A DNA stretch of 64,000 bases from Actinernus sp. WN-2022 (lineage: Eukaryota; Cnidaria; Anthozoa; Actiniaria; Actinernidae): assembly GCA_030867875.1 (NCBI GenBank), contig JAOWCC010001501.1, positions 24,239,036-24,303,035 of the forward strand. Direction: 5' to 3'. The position numbers were made by a program, and so were the translations under genes. This document shows, piece after piece, positions 39,790-52,791 of the stretch. Each line of letters starts with the position of its first letter. Position 1 is the stretch's first letter. Below the pieces are notes generated by a model, which was not told where the DNA came from, searched no databases, and saw nothing but the letters and a program-made list of their open reading frames with translations.

Positions 39790-42159
39790 TCGATAACGGC
39801 TTGGGCAAAGCTTTCTCTGTTGGGAAATTTCTCAGTGTCGGCCCTACTATAAGTCAGTAGATATATTGTTCGCTGAATTCGGCCCTCAAGCTCGACATTA
39901 TTAACACAGCTGATATGAGTCGTGATCGAAAATTCGTTAGCCGTTTCAAAGTTTGGCACATGCACGGCTTTAAAAAATGAATATTCACAAGCTATTGTGA
40001 CTTTGAAATCGTAAATGTGTATCGGTTATTAATAAATTTAGTAAAAATGTATTTAATTTTAGAATTTAATTTTTTAAAGCCGTAATTCTATATTTGTTTT
40101 CATATGTACGCCACCCCTCCCCCCTACTTTTATGACGTCATATAGGCATGACGTCACTGTATGTATGGTCATATTAAGAATTTCATTTGGTGCCCATTTA
40201 GAGACAAAGACGGCTCAAAAAAGCTGGCACAATCTACTGAAGCTAATTAAATGCCCTGGACGTGGGTGCCGTTCGCTCAGACAACCCCTGCCATTTAAGT
40301 CGGACCTCTTCAGCAATTTCCGGCTATTTTTAACACAATCCCCCTCCCCCATTTCAATGTTGGTTTTCGAGAAGACCGAAATGTTGCCTTTCTATCCCAA
40401 CATTGTGAAGGGGGAGGGGGGACAAGCGAAGTCATAAAAAATGCCCGCGATGTGTCAGAGGAGTTCGTTTAGTGTTCGGAATAGCCTTATTTTGTCGGGC
40501 GGTCCGTACTTAAATGGCGAAGGTTGTCTGAGGCGAGATTTTAGGTAGCTCACATGGTATAATTGTTAATAACGTCCAGGGAATTTAACGAAAACAGCTC
40601 AAAACGAGAGGGGACAGTAAACTGACTTGGTGGGAATACGGATACGCTTGTCAATGCAAATTTGATGAAAAAGCCCGATACCCCGGGTAAAATAATATCC
40701 GAGGGCGTATCCAAATATTTTACTTAATTGTTTTCGCACAATTAGGTTCAGTGATCACACTCAATGCTCAAAAAAGTGGATAAAGGGGATTCGTTTATGC
40801 TGTAGATGTATCCGTTTCTACTGTTTTCAGTATTAATTCCGGTGCAGCATTTGCGTTTCATCAAATGTTCAAATTGTTTCATCAGTCTAGAAGCATGCGT
40901 GTTTCACAAAGCCCTTCAATCTATATATAGCTACTCAGTATAGAAACAGAATTCCACCGGATTCCGTCTCGCAGTGCTGATCTCAATCCGATAGAGAATT
41001 GTTTCAACACAATTAAGTCATCTTTAGAGAAAGACGCTATCAAACAGAAAATTACGCGCGAGTCGTTCGAGCAATTCAAAGCTCGTTTATCCCGGCATCT
41101 GAATAATATCCCACTACAGTTCGTTGACAACGCTGTTGAAAGCATGCCAAAAAGATTGCACACTGTTGTAGAACAGAAGGGACATAGGACCAGATACTAG
41201 AGATGGAAGAGGACAACAACGGTTGCATATTCTGAGAACTGTCACTGCCGATTTATTCGTGGTAACTGTAACCGTTACGTTACCCACTGAGCGTAGTGTA
41301 CTGAACTGATCTCGGACTCGGCCGATCAAGCCTGCTCTTACAAATTTATTCATAACCTACTCCTGTCTAATATATAACAAATAACACAGTTTATAAAATG
41401 TTAATCCGTTCCAGAATTATTGCTATGGCTTGTTGGCCTTTTCCCCCGTTCGGCCCTGCATTTCAGCCGTGTCACGGCAGCAGTCACACAACAGCATAAG
41501 CTGTTGTTTTCCATCGGCATTTCTCCTCTCCATTTCTCCATGCAAAGTCACTTATTTAGACGTATTTCCATGCACTTATACCGTTAAAACGTTTTCATAA
41601 CATATATACTGTTTAAGTTGTGTCATATAAAGCGTTCTAGAAGTACATAGGATGCGCCGAAATGCTGGTTTGAACATTTCTCCGTTGTAACGGTTAATAA
41701 ATTCAAATTTTAGATGGAGTTTTATTTACAATGAGGGGAGAAATGAGCAAACTCTAAGTTGAAAGCCTGTATCACACAAAGTACTCAGTTCATCGTGTTC
41801 AGCGTCCAAAACTCATACTATAGAGCAAGTTTTCTTGGCTGAGGCTTGCAATTACAGGCAGAAATCATCGTTTTGTGTTGGAGAAATGAACGGAGAATTG
41901 TAGAGATGATCACTTCCGGCTACTGTCACGCGCGCTAAAAGTACAGTGAGTCCGTTACAACTGTTGCTTTTGCGTTTTATTATTTGTTTTCGACTACGAT
42001 AGATATCTTTTAACATACAACCACCTTGATTTCGTCTTTAACATCAGAGCCATGTGATAGTGGTAGCGATTCGTTTCCAGATTTGGCACTTCAAGCTCTG
42101 CGTGAAACTCTAAAGAAACCAGCCATTGAATAACCTTGTTGTTATTTTGCTCCCATCCT
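39790..42159 (+). repeat. Array unit 18 (2370 bp)
   Basis: Carries cggtTattaa, tatttGtttt and ccagaaTtat, shared with unit 17. Confidence 0.97.
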
Positions 42160-44523
42160 TCGATAACGGCTTGGGCAAAGCTTTCTCTGTTGGGAAATTT
42201 CTCAGTGTCGGCCCTACTATAAGTCAGTAGATATATTGTTCGCTGAATTCGGCCCTCAAGCTCGACATTATTAACACAGCTGATATGAGTCGTGATCGAA
42301 AATTCGTTAGCCGTTTCAAAGTTTGGCACATGCACGGCTTTAAAAAATGAATATTCACAAGCTATTGTGACTTTGAAATCGTAAATGTGTATCGGTATTA
42401 ATAAATTTAGTAAAAATGTATTTAATTTTAGAATTTAATTTTTTAAAGCCGTAATTCTATATTTTTTTTCATATGTACGCCACCCCTCCCCCCTACTTTT
42501 ATGACGTCATATAGGCGTCACTGTATGTATGGTCATATTAAGAATTTCATTTGGTGCCCATTTAGAGACAAAGACGGCTCAAAAAAGCTGGCACAATCTA
42601 CTGAAGCTAATTAAATGCCCTGGACGTGGGTGCCGTTCGCTCAGACAACCCCTGCCATTTAAGTCGGACCTCTTCAGCAATTTCCGGCTATTTTTAACAC
42701 AATCCCCCTCCCCCATTTCAATGTTGGTTTTCGAGAAGACCGAAATGTTGCCTTTCTATCCCAACATTGTGAAGGGGGAGGGGGGACAAGCGAAGTCATA
42801 AAAAATGCCCGCGATGTGTCAGAGGAGTTCGTTTAGTGTTCGGAATAGCCTTATTTTGTCGGGCGGTCCGTACTTAAATGGCGAAGGTTGTCTGAGGCGA
42901 GATTTTAGGTAGCTCACATGGTATAATTGTTAATAACGTCCAGGGAATTTAACGAAAACAGCTCAAAACGAGAGGGGACAGTAAACTGACTTGGTGGGAA
43001 TACGGATACGCTTGTCAATGCAAATTTGATGAAAAAGCCCGATACCCCGGGTAAAATAATATCCGAGGGCGTATCCAAATATTTTACTTAATTGTTTTCG
43101 CACAATTAGGTTCAGTGATCACACTCAATGCTCAAAAAAGTGGATAAAGGGGATTCGTTTATGCTGTAGATGTATCCGTTTCTACTGTTTTCAGTATTAA
43201 TTCCGGTGCAGCATTTGCGTTTCATCAAATGTTCAAATTGTTTCATCAGTCTAGAAGCATGCGTGTTTCACAAAGCCCTTCAATCTATATATAGCTACTC
43301 AGTATAGAAACAGAATTCCACCGGATTCCGTCTCGCAGTGCTGATCTCAATCCGATAGAGAATTGTTTCAACACAATTAAGTCATCTTTAGAGAAAGACG
43401 CTATCAAACAGAAAATTACGCGCGAGTCGTTCGAGCAATTCAAAGCTCGTTTATCCCGGCATCTGAATAATATCCCACTACAGTTCGTTGACAACGCTGT
43501 TGAAAGCATGCCAAAAAGATTGCACACTGTTGTAGAACAGAAGGGACATAGGACCAGATACTAGAGATGGAAGAGGACAACAACGGTTGCATATTCTGAG
43601 AACTGTCACTGCCGATGTATTCGTGGTAACTGTAACCGTTACGTTACCCACTGAGCGTAGTGTACTGAACTGATCTCGGACTCGGCCGATCAAGCCTGCT
43701 CTTACAAATTTATTCATAACCTACTCCTGTCTAATATATAACAAATAACACAGTTTATAAAATGTTAATCCGTTCCAGAACTATTGCTATGGCTTGTTGG
43801 CCTTTTCCCCCGTTCGGCCCTGCATTTCAGCCGTGTCACGGCAGCAGTCACACAACAGCATAAGCTGTTGTTTTCCATCGGCATTTCTCCTCTCCATTTC
43901 TCCATGCAAAGTCACTTATTTAGACGTATTTCCATGCACTTATACCGTTAAAACGTTTTCATAACATATATACTGTTTAAGTTGTGTCATATAAAGCGTT
44001 CTAGAAGTACATAGGATGCGCCGAAATGCTGGTTTGAACATTTCTCCGTTGTAACGGTTAATAAATTCAAATTTTAGATGGAGTTTTATTTACAATGAGG
44101 GGAGAAATGAGCAAACTCTAAGTTGAAAGCCTGTATCACACAAAGTACTCAGTTCATCGTGTTCAGCGTCCAAAACTCATACTATAGAGCAAGTTTTCTT
44201 GGCTGAGGCTTGCAATTACAGGCAGAAATCATCGTTTTGTGTTGGAGAAATGAACGGAGAATTGTAGAGATGATCACTTCCGGCTACTGTCACGCGCGCT
44301 AAAAGTACAGTGAGTCCGTTACAACTGTTGCTTTTGCGTTTTATTATTTGTTTTCGACTACGATAGATATCTTTTAACATACAACCACCTTGATTTCGTC
44401 TTTAACATCAGAGCCATGTGATAGTGGTAGCGATTCGTTTCCAGATTTGGCACTTCAAGCTCTGCGTGAAACTCTAAAGAAACCAGCCATTGAATAACCT
44501 TGTTGTTATTTTGCTCCCATCCT
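42160..44523 (+). repeat. Array unit 19 (2364 bp)
   Basis: First unit with the 5-bp deletion of atgac in the CRE-like double palindrome (~42515). Private gccgatGtatt (~43617). Confidence 0.97.
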
Positions 44524-46887
44524 TCGATAACGGCTTGGGCAAAGCTTTCTCTGTTGGGAAATTTCTCAGTGTCGGCCCTACTATAAGTCAGTAGATATAT
44601 TGTTCGCTGAATTCGGCCCTCAAGCTCGACATTATTAACACAGCTGATATGAGTCGTGATCGAAAATTCGTTAGCCGTTTCAAAGTTTGGCACATGCACG
44701 GCTTTAAAAAATGAATATTCACAAGCTATTGTGACTTTGAAATCGTAAATGTGTATCGGTATTAATAAATTTAGTAAAAATGTATTTAATTTTAGAATTT
44801 AATTTTTTAAAGCCGTAATTCTATATTTTTTTTCATATGTACGCCACCCCTCCCCCCTACTTTTATGACGTCATATAGGCGTCACTGTATGTATGGTCAT
44901 ATTAAGAATTTCATTTGGTGCCCATTTAGAGACAAAGACGGCTCAAAAAAGCTGGCACAATCTACTGAAGCTAATTAAATGCCCTGGACGTGGGTGCCGT
45001 TCGCTCAGACAACCCCTGCCATTTAAGTCGGACCTCTTCAGCAATTTCCGGCTATTTTTAACACAATCCCCCTCCCCCATTTCAATGTTGGTTTTCGAGA
45101 AGACCGAAATGTTGCCTTTCTATCCCAACATTGTGAAGGGGGAGGGGGGACAAGCGAAGTCATAAAAAATGCCCGCGATGTGTCAGAGGAGTTCGTTTAG
45201 TGTTCGGAATAGCCTTATTTTGTCGGGCGGTCCGTACTTAAATGGCGAAGGTTGTCTGAGGCGAGATTTTAGGTAGCTCACATGGTATAATTGTTAATAA
45301 CGTCCAGGGAATTTAACGAAAACAGCTCAAAACGAGAGGGGACAGTAAACTGACTTGGTGGGAATACGGATACGCTTGTCAATGCAAATTTGATGAAAAA
45401 GCCCGATACCCCGGGTAAAATAATATCCGAGGGCGTATCCAAATATTTTACTTAATTGTTTTCGCACAATTAGGTTCAGTGATCACACTCAATGCTCAAA
45501 AAAGTGGATAAAGGGGATTCGTTTATGCTGTAGATGTATCCGTTTCTACTGTTTTCAGTATTAATTCCGGTGCAGCATTTGCGTTTCATCAAATGTTCAA
45601 ATTGTTTCATCAGTCTAGAAGCATGCGTGTTTCACAAAGCCCTTCAATCTATATATAGCTACTCAGTATAGAAACAGAATTCCACCGGATTCCGTCTCGC
45701 AGTGCTGATCTCAATCCGATAGAGAATTGTTTCAACACAATTAAGTCATCTTTAGAGAAAGACGCTATCAAACAGAAAATTACGCGCGAGTCGTTCGAGC
45801 AATTCAAAGCTCGTTTATCCCGGCATCTGAATAATATCCCACTACAGTTCGTTGACAACGCTGTTGAAAGCATGCCAAAAAGATTGCACACTGTTGTAGA
45901 ACAGAAGGGACATAGGACCAGATACTAGAGATGGAAGAGGACAACAACGGTTGCATATTCTGAGAACTGTCACTGCCGATTTATTCGTGGTAACTGTAAC
46001 CGTTACGTTACCCACTGAGCGTAGTGTACTGAACTGATCTCGGACTCGGCCGATCAAGCCTGCTCTTACAAATTTATTCATAACCTACTCCTGTCTAATA
46101 TATAACAAATAACACAGTTTATAAAATGTTAATCCGTTCCAGAACTATTGCTATGGCTTGTTGGCCTTTTCCCCCGTTCGGCCCTGCATTTCAGCCGTGT
46201 CACGGCAGCAGTCACACAACAGCATAAGCTGTTGTTTTCCATCGGCATTTCTCCTCTCCATTTCTCCATGCAAAGTCACTTATTTAGACGTATTTCCATG
46301 CACTTATACCGTTAAAACGTTTTCATAACATATATACTGTTTAAGTTGTGTCATATAAAGCGTTCTAGAAGTACATAGGATGCGCCGAAATGCTGGTTTG
46401 AACATTTCTCCGTTGTAACGGTTAATAAATTCAAATTTTAGATGGAGTTTTATTTACAATGAGGGGAGAAATGAGCAAACTCTAAGTTGAAAGCCTGTAT
46501 CACACAAAGTACTCAGTTCATCGTGTTCAGCGTCCAAAACTCATACTATAGAGCAAGTTTTCTTGGCTGAGGCTTGCAATTACAGGCAGAAATCATCGTT
46601 TTGTGTTGGAGAAATGAACGGAGAATTGTAGAGATGATCACTTCCGGCTACTGTCACGCGCGCTAAAAGTACAGTGAGTCCGTTACAACTGTTGCTTTTG
46701 CGTTTTATTATTTGTTTTCGACTACGATAGATATCTTTTAACATACAACCACCTTGATTTCGTCTTTAACATCAGAGCCATGTGATAGTGGTAGCGATTC
46801 GTTTCCAGATTTGGCACTTCAAGCTCTGCGTGAAACTCTAAAGAAACCAGCCATTGAATAACCTTGTTGTTATTTTGCTCCCATCCT
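44524..46887 (+). repeat. Array unit 20 (2364 bp)
   Basis: 5-bp deletion subtype; no private change noticed. Confidence 0.97.
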
Positions 46888-49251
46888 TCGATAACGGCTT
46901 GGGCAAAGCTTTCTCTGTTGGGAAATTTCTCAGTGTCGGCCCTACTATAAGTCAGTAGATATATTGTTCGCTGAATTCGGCCCTCAAGCTCGACATTATT
47001 AACACAGCTGATATGAGTCGTGATCGAAAATTCGTTAGCCGTTTCAAAGTTTGGCACATGCACGGCTTTAAAAAATGAATATTCACAAGCTATTGTGACT
47101 TTGAAATCGTAAATGTGTATCGGTATTAATAAATTTAGTAAAAATGTATTTAATTTTAGAATTTAATTTTTTAAAGCCGTAATTCTATATTTTTTTTCAT
47201 ATGTACGCCACCCCTCCCCCCTACTTTTATGACGTCATATAGGCGTCACTGTATGTATGGTCATATTAAGAATTTCATTTGGTGCCCATTTAGAGACAAA
47301 GACGGCTCAAAAAAGCTGGCACAATCTACTGAAGCTAATTAAATGCCCTGGACGTGGGTGCCGTTCGCTCAGACAACCCCTGCCATTTAAGTCGGACCTC
47401 TTCAGCAATTTCCGGCTATTTTTAACACAATCCCCCTCCCCCATTTCAATGTTGGTTTTCGAGAAGACCGAAATGTTGCCTTTCTATCCCAACATTGTGA
47501 AGGGGGAGGGGGGACAAGCGAAGTCATAAAAAATGCCCGCGATGTGTCAGAGGAGTTCGTTTAGTGTTCGGAATAGCCTTATTTTGTCGGGCGGTCCGTA
47601 CTTAAATGGCGAAGGTTGTCTGAGGCGAGATTTTAGGTAGCTCACATGGTATAATTGTTAATAACGTCCAGGGAATTTAACGAAAACAGCTCAAAACGAG
47701 AGGGGACAGTAAACTGACTTGGTGGGAATACGGATACGCTTGTCAATGCAAATTTGATGAAAAAGCCCGATACCCCGGGTAAAATAATATCCGAGGGCGT
47801 ATCCAAATATTTTACTTAATTGTTTTCGCACAATTAGGTTCAGTGATCACACTCAATGCTCAAAAAAGTGGATAAAGGGGATTCGTTTATGCTGTAGATG
47901 TATCCGTTTCTACTGTTTTCAGTATTAATTCCGGTGCAGCATTTGCGTTTCATCAAATGTTCAAATTGTTTCATCAGTCTAGAAGCATGCGTGTTTCACA
48001 AAGCCCTTCAATCTATATATAGCTACTCAGTATAGAAACAGAATTCCACCGGATTCCGTCTCGCAGTGCTGATCTCAATCCGATAGAGAATTGTTTCAAC
48101 ACAATTAAGTCATCTTTAGAGAAAGACGCTATCAAACAGAAAATTACGCGCGAGTCGTTCGAGCAATTCAAAGCTCGTTTATCCCGGCATCTGAATAATA
48201 TCCCACTACAGTTCGTTGACAACGCTGTTGAAAGCATGCCAAAAAGATTGCACACTGTTGTAGAACAGAAGGGACATAGGACCAGATACTAGAGATGGAA
48301 GAGGACAACAACGGTTGCATATTCTGAGAACTGTCACTGCCGATTTATTCGTGGTAACTGTAACCGTTACGTTACCCACTGAGCGTAGTGTACTGAACTG
48401 ATCTCGGACTCGGCCGATCAAGCCTGCTCTTACAAATTTATTCATAACCTACTCCTGTCTAATATATAACAAATAACACAGTTTATAAAATGTTAATCCG
48501 TTCCAGAACTATTGCTATGGCTTGTTGGCCTTTTCCCCCGTTCGGCCCTGCATTTCAGCCGTGTCACGGCAGCAGTCACACAACAGCATAAGCTGTTGTT
48601 TTCCATCGGCATTTCTCCTCTCCATTTCTCCATGCAAAGTCACTTATTTAGACGTATTTCCATGCACTTATACCGTTAAAACGTTTTCATAACATATATA
48701 CTGTTTAAGTTGTGTCATATAAAGCGTTCTAGAAGTACATAGGATGCGCCGAAATGCTGGTTTGAACATTTCTCCGTTGTAACGGTTAATAAATTCAAAT
48801 TTTAGATGGAGTTTTATTTACAATGAGGGGAGAAATGAGCAAACTCTAAGTTGAAAGCCTGTATCACACAAAGTACTCAGTTCATCGTGTTCAGCGTCCA
48901 AAACTCATACTATAGAGCAAGTTTTCTTGGCTGAGGCTTGCAATTACAGGCAGAAATCATCGTTTTGTGTTGGAGAAATGAACGGAGAATTGTAGAGATG
49001 ATCACTTCCGGCTACTGTCACGCGCGCTAAAAGTACAGTGAGTCCGTTACAACTGTTGCTTTTGCGTTTTATTATTTGTTTTCGACTACGATAGATATCT
49101 TTTAACATACAACCACCTTGATTTCGTCTTTAACATCAGAGCCATGTGATAGTGGTAGCGATTCGTTTCCAGATTTGGCACTTCAAGCTCTGCGTGAAAC
49201 TCTAAAGAAACCAGCCATTGAATAACCTTGTTGTTATTTTGCTCCCATCCT
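46888..49251 (+). repeat. Array unit 21 (2364 bp)
   Basis: 5-bp deletion subtype; no private change noticed. Confidence 0.97.
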
Positions 49252-51615
49252 TCGATAACGGCTTGGGCAAAGCTTTCTCTGTTGGGAAATTTCTCAGTGT
49301 CGGCCCTACTATAAGTCAGTAGATATATTGTTCGCTGAATTCGGCCCTCAAGCTCGACATTATTAACACAGCTGATATGAGTCGTGATCGAAAATTCGTT
49401 AGCCGTTTCAAAGTTTGGCACATGCACGGCTTTAAAAAATGAATATTCACAAGCTATTGTGACTTTGAAATCGTAAATGTGTATCGGTATTAATAAATTT
49501 AGTAAAAATGTATTTAATTTTAGAATTTAATTTTTTAAAGCCGTAATTCTATATTTTTTTTCATATGTACGCCACCCCTCCCCCCTACTTTTATGACGTC
49601 ATATAGGCGTCACTGTATGTATGGTCATATTAAGAATTTCATTTGGTGCCCATTTAGAGACAAAGACGGCTCAAAAAAGCTGGCACAATCTACTGAAGCT
49701 AATTAAATGCCCTGGACGTGGGTGCCGTTCGCTCAGACAACCCCTGCCATTTAAGTCGGACCTCTTCAGCAATTTCCGGCTATTTTTAACACAATCCCCC
49801 TCCCCCATTTCAATGTTGGTTTTCGAGAAGACCGAAATGTTGCCTTTCTATCCCAACATTGTGAAGGGGGAGGGGGGACAAGCGAAGTCATAAAAAATGC
49901 CCGCGATGTGTCAGAGGAGTTCGTTTAGTGTTCGGAATAGCCTTATTTTGTCGGGCGGTCCGTACTTAAATGGCGAAGGTTGTCTGAGGCGAGATTTTAG
50001 GTAGCTCACATGGTATAATTGTTAATAACGTCCAGGGAATTTAACGAAAACAGCTCAAAACGAGAGGGGACAGTAAACTGACTTGGTGGGAATACGGATA
50101 CGCTTGTCAATGCAAATTTGATGAAAAAGCCCGATACCCCGGGTAAAATAATATCCGAGGGCGTATCCAAATATTTTACTTAATTGTTTTCGCACAATTA
50201 GGTTCAGTGATCACACTCAATGCTCAAAAAAGTGGATAAAGGGGATTCGTTTATGCTGTAGATGTATCCGTTTCTACTGTTTTCAGTATTAATTCCGGTG
50301 CAGCATTTGCGTTTCATCAAATGTTCAAATTGTTTCATCAGTCTAGAAGCATGCGTGTTTCACAAAGCCCTTCAATCTATATATAGCTACTCAGTATAGA
50401 AACAGAATTCCACCGGATTCCGTCTCGCAGTGCTGATCTCAATCCGATAGAGAATTGTTTCAACACAATTAAGTCATCTTTAGAGAAAGACGCTATCAAA
50501 CAGAAAATTACGCGCGAGTCGTTCGAGCAATTCAAAGCTCGTTTATCCCGGCATCTGAATAATATCCCACTACAGTTCGTTGACAACGCTGTTGAAAGCA
50601 TGCCAAAAAGATTGCACACTGTTGTAGAACAGAAGGGACATAGGACCAGATACTAGAGATGGAAGAGGACAACAACGGTTGCATATTCTGAGAACTGTCA
50701 CTGCCGATTTATTCGTGGTAACTGTAACCGTTACGTTACACACTGAGCGTAGTGTACTGAACTGATCTCGGACTCGGCCGATCAAGCCTGCTCTTACAAA
50801 TTTATTCATAACCTACTCCTGTCTAATATATAACAAATAACACAGTTTATAAAATGTTAATCCGTTCCAGAACTATTGCTATGGCTTGTTGGCCTTTTCC
50901 CCCGTTCGGCCCTGCATTTCAGCCGTGTCACGGCAGCAGTCACACAACAGCATAAGCTGTTGTTTTCCATCGGCATTTCTCCTCTCCATTTCTCCATGCA
51001 AAGTCACTTATTTAGACGTATTTCCATGCACTTATACCGTTAAAACGTTTTCATAACATATATACTGTTTAAGTTGTGTCATATAAAGCGTTCTAGAAGT
51101 ACATAGGATGCGCCGAAATGCTGGTTTGAACATTTCTCCGTTGTAACGGTTAATAAATTCAAATTTTAGATGGAGTTTTATTTACAATGAGGGGAGAAAT
51201 GAGCAAACTCTAAGTTGAAAGCCTGTATCACACAAAGTACTCAGTTCATCGTGTTCAGCGTCCAAAACTCATACTATAGAGCAAGTATTCTTGGCTGAGG
51301 CTTGCAATTACAGGCAGAAATCATCGTTTTGTGTTGGAGAAATGAACGGAGAATTGTAGAGATGATCACTTCCGGCTACTGTCACGCGCGCTAAAAGTAC
51401 AGTGAGTCCGTTACAACGGTTGCTTTTGCGTTTTATTATTTGTTTTCGACTACGATAGATATCTTTTAACATACAACCACCTTGATTTCGTCTTTAACAT
51501 CAGAGCCATGTGATAGTGGTAGCGATTCGTTTCCAGATTTGGCACTTCAAGCTCTGCGTGAAACTCTAAAGAAACCAGCCATTGAATAACCTTGTTGTTA
51601 TTTTGCTCCCATCCT
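49252..51615 (+). repeat. Array unit 22 (2364 bp)
   Basis: 5-bp deletion subtype. Carries tacAcactg (as in unit 17) and two private changes near 51287 and 51418. Confidence 0.97.
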
Positions 51616-52347
51616 TCGATAACGGCTTGGGCAAAGCTTTCTCTGTTGGGAAATTTCTCAGTGTCGGCCCTACTATAAGTCAGTAGATATATTGTTCGCT
51701 GAATTCGGCCCTCAAGCTCGACATTATTAACACAGCTGATATGAGTCGTGATCGAAAATTCGTTAGCCGTTTCAAAGTTTGGCACATGCACGGCTTTAAA
51801 AAATGAATATTCACAAGCTATTGTGACTTTGAAATCGTAAATGTGTATCGGTATTAATAAATTTAGTAAAAATGTATTTAATTTTAGAATTTAATTTTTT
51901 AAAGCCGTAATTCTATATTTTTTTTTATATGTACGCCACCCCTCCCCCCTACTTTTATGACGTCATATAGGCGTCACTGTATGTATGGTCATATTAAGAA
52001 TTTCATTTGGTGCCCATTTAGAGACAAAGACGGCTCAAAAAAGCTGGCACAATCTACTGAAGCTAATTAAATGCCCTGGACGTGGGTGCCGTTCGCTCAG
52101 ACAACCCCTGCCATTTAAGTCGGACCTCTTCAGCAATTTCCGGCTATTTTTAACACAATCCCCCTCCCCCATTTCAATGTTGGTTTTCGAGAAGACCGAA
52201 ATGTTGCCTTTCTATCCCAACATTGTGAAGGGGGAGGGGGGACAAGCGAAGTCATAAAAAATGCCCGCGATGTGTCAGAGGAGTTCGTTTAGTGTTCGGA
52301 ATAGCCTTATTTTGTCGGGCGGTCCGTTCTTAAATGGCGAAGGTTGT
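51616..52347 (+). repeat. Array unit 23, truncated (732 bp)
   Basis: Last copy, 5-bp deletion subtype. Homology stops after ggcgaaggttgt; other units continue ctgaggcgag, whereas here the sequence becomes acttttgcgcggg. It therefore lacks the DDE and HUH fragments, apart from the first ~176 bases, which hold the 5' part of the HUH frame. Confidence 0.97.
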
Positions 52348-52401
52348 ACTTTTGCGCGGGAACTTCGCGCGGCCGCCCACCAGACTGACCGTAATACGCA
52401 C

Positions 52402-52458
52402 GCGCAGACGTTTGACCGCTGTGTGGGCTAGCCCCACACAGCGGTCAAACGTCTGCGC
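52402..52458. repeat. Perfect 26-bp inverted repeat, 5-nt loop
   Basis: gcgcagacgtttgaccgctg followed by tgtggg pairs exactly with its complement. Such a stem is typical of foldback elements or MITE ends. Confidence 0.85.
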
Positions 52459-52523
52459 ATGCGTCAAAAGTCTTGCAACAACAACATATTCCAAAACAAA
52501 TTCAAAGCGAGCCGGCGACCGTC

Positions 52524-52534
52524 ACTGTTCACAC
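52524..52534. repeat. Left target-site duplication of the PLE
   Basis: actgttcacac, identical to 56005-56015. PLE duplications are variable in length, and 11 bp is plausible. Confidence 0.75.
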
Positions 52535-52791
52535 TAAAAATAGCAAAGCCGACACAACGTAAATTTTAGAGGTTTATAACGATATTTCGGCTGGCCAAAC
52601 CAGCCTTCTTCAGGTAATATGAAGAAATGTTATTACATTGGCGAACGTGACTAACTAGAAATATGGGTTACGAAATACAGGAAATAGATGACAAATGATT
52701 GACACTATAAATATAGAAATAACAAGATAATGAGGTTATATATATACCAGCTAGTATGACTCGTCACGGATGTTGAGACCATAAGGTACGA
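52533..52791 (-). repeat. PLE terminal repeat, left (3') arm
   Basis: 259 bp, the exact reverse complement of 55660-55918 as far as I can compare. It includes the last 12 codons and stop of the PLE frame (52751-52789) plus the 3' untranslated sequence with the ribozyme-like core. The two outermost bases at 52533-52534 fall in the target duplication and match by chance. Confidence 0.93.
52575..52613 (-). ncRNA. Hammerhead-ribozyme-like core, 3' arm of the PLE
   Basis: On the minus strand: CTGAAGA (the CUGANGA box), a 6-bp helix II GGCTGG/CCAGCC with loop TTTGG, GAAA, then ATA-TCGT-TAT as a possible 3-bp helix III before a UA cleavage position. PLE terminal repeats are known to carry hammerhead motifs. 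One extra A sits between CTGAAGA and helix II, and I find no convincing helix I, so activity is doubtful. Confidence 0.5.

Larger units (their letters stand above)
1..52347. repeat. Macrosatellite array, 22 complete ~2.37-kb units plus a truncated 23rd
   Basis: A head-to-tail tandem array fills the first 52 kb. I set the unit boundary arbitrarily at the motif tcgataacggcttgg, which recurs at 1, 2370, 4739, 7109, 9479, 11848, 14217, 16586, 18955, 21324, 23693, 26062, 28431, 30800, 33169, 35294, 37420, 39790, 42160, 44524, 46888, 49252 and 51616. Unit lengths are 2369-2370 bp, 2125-2126 bp (two deleted units) and 2364 bp (last four complete units). By eye, units differ by only a few substitutions each. 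The left end lies outside the window; the right end breaks at 52347. Each unit contains an HUH-like fragment (minus strand), a DDE transposase fragment (plus strand) and several palindromes, but no intact gene. No rRNA, snRNA, histone or tRNA sequence was recognised in the unit. Confidence 0.98.
52348..52534. repeat. Unidentified repeat at the array's right edge, with a 26-bp hairpin
   Basis: GC-rich sequence starting exactly where array homology stops. Arms 52402-52427 and 52433-52458 are perfect 26-bp complements around ctagc. Its gcgcgggaa and gactgaccgtaatacgca blocks reappear in the same orientation at 56187-56222, on the far side of the PLE, so this may be one repeat that the PLE split. 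Confidence 0.6.

Noticed and set aside
1..52347. Array as rDNA, 5S, histone or snRNA gene cluster
   Set aside because: The unit shows no recognisable rRNA, histone or snRNA sequence.
1..52347. CRISPR array
   Set aside because: The repeat unit is 2.37 kb with no short-repeat/unique-spacer alternation, and the DNA is eukaryotic.
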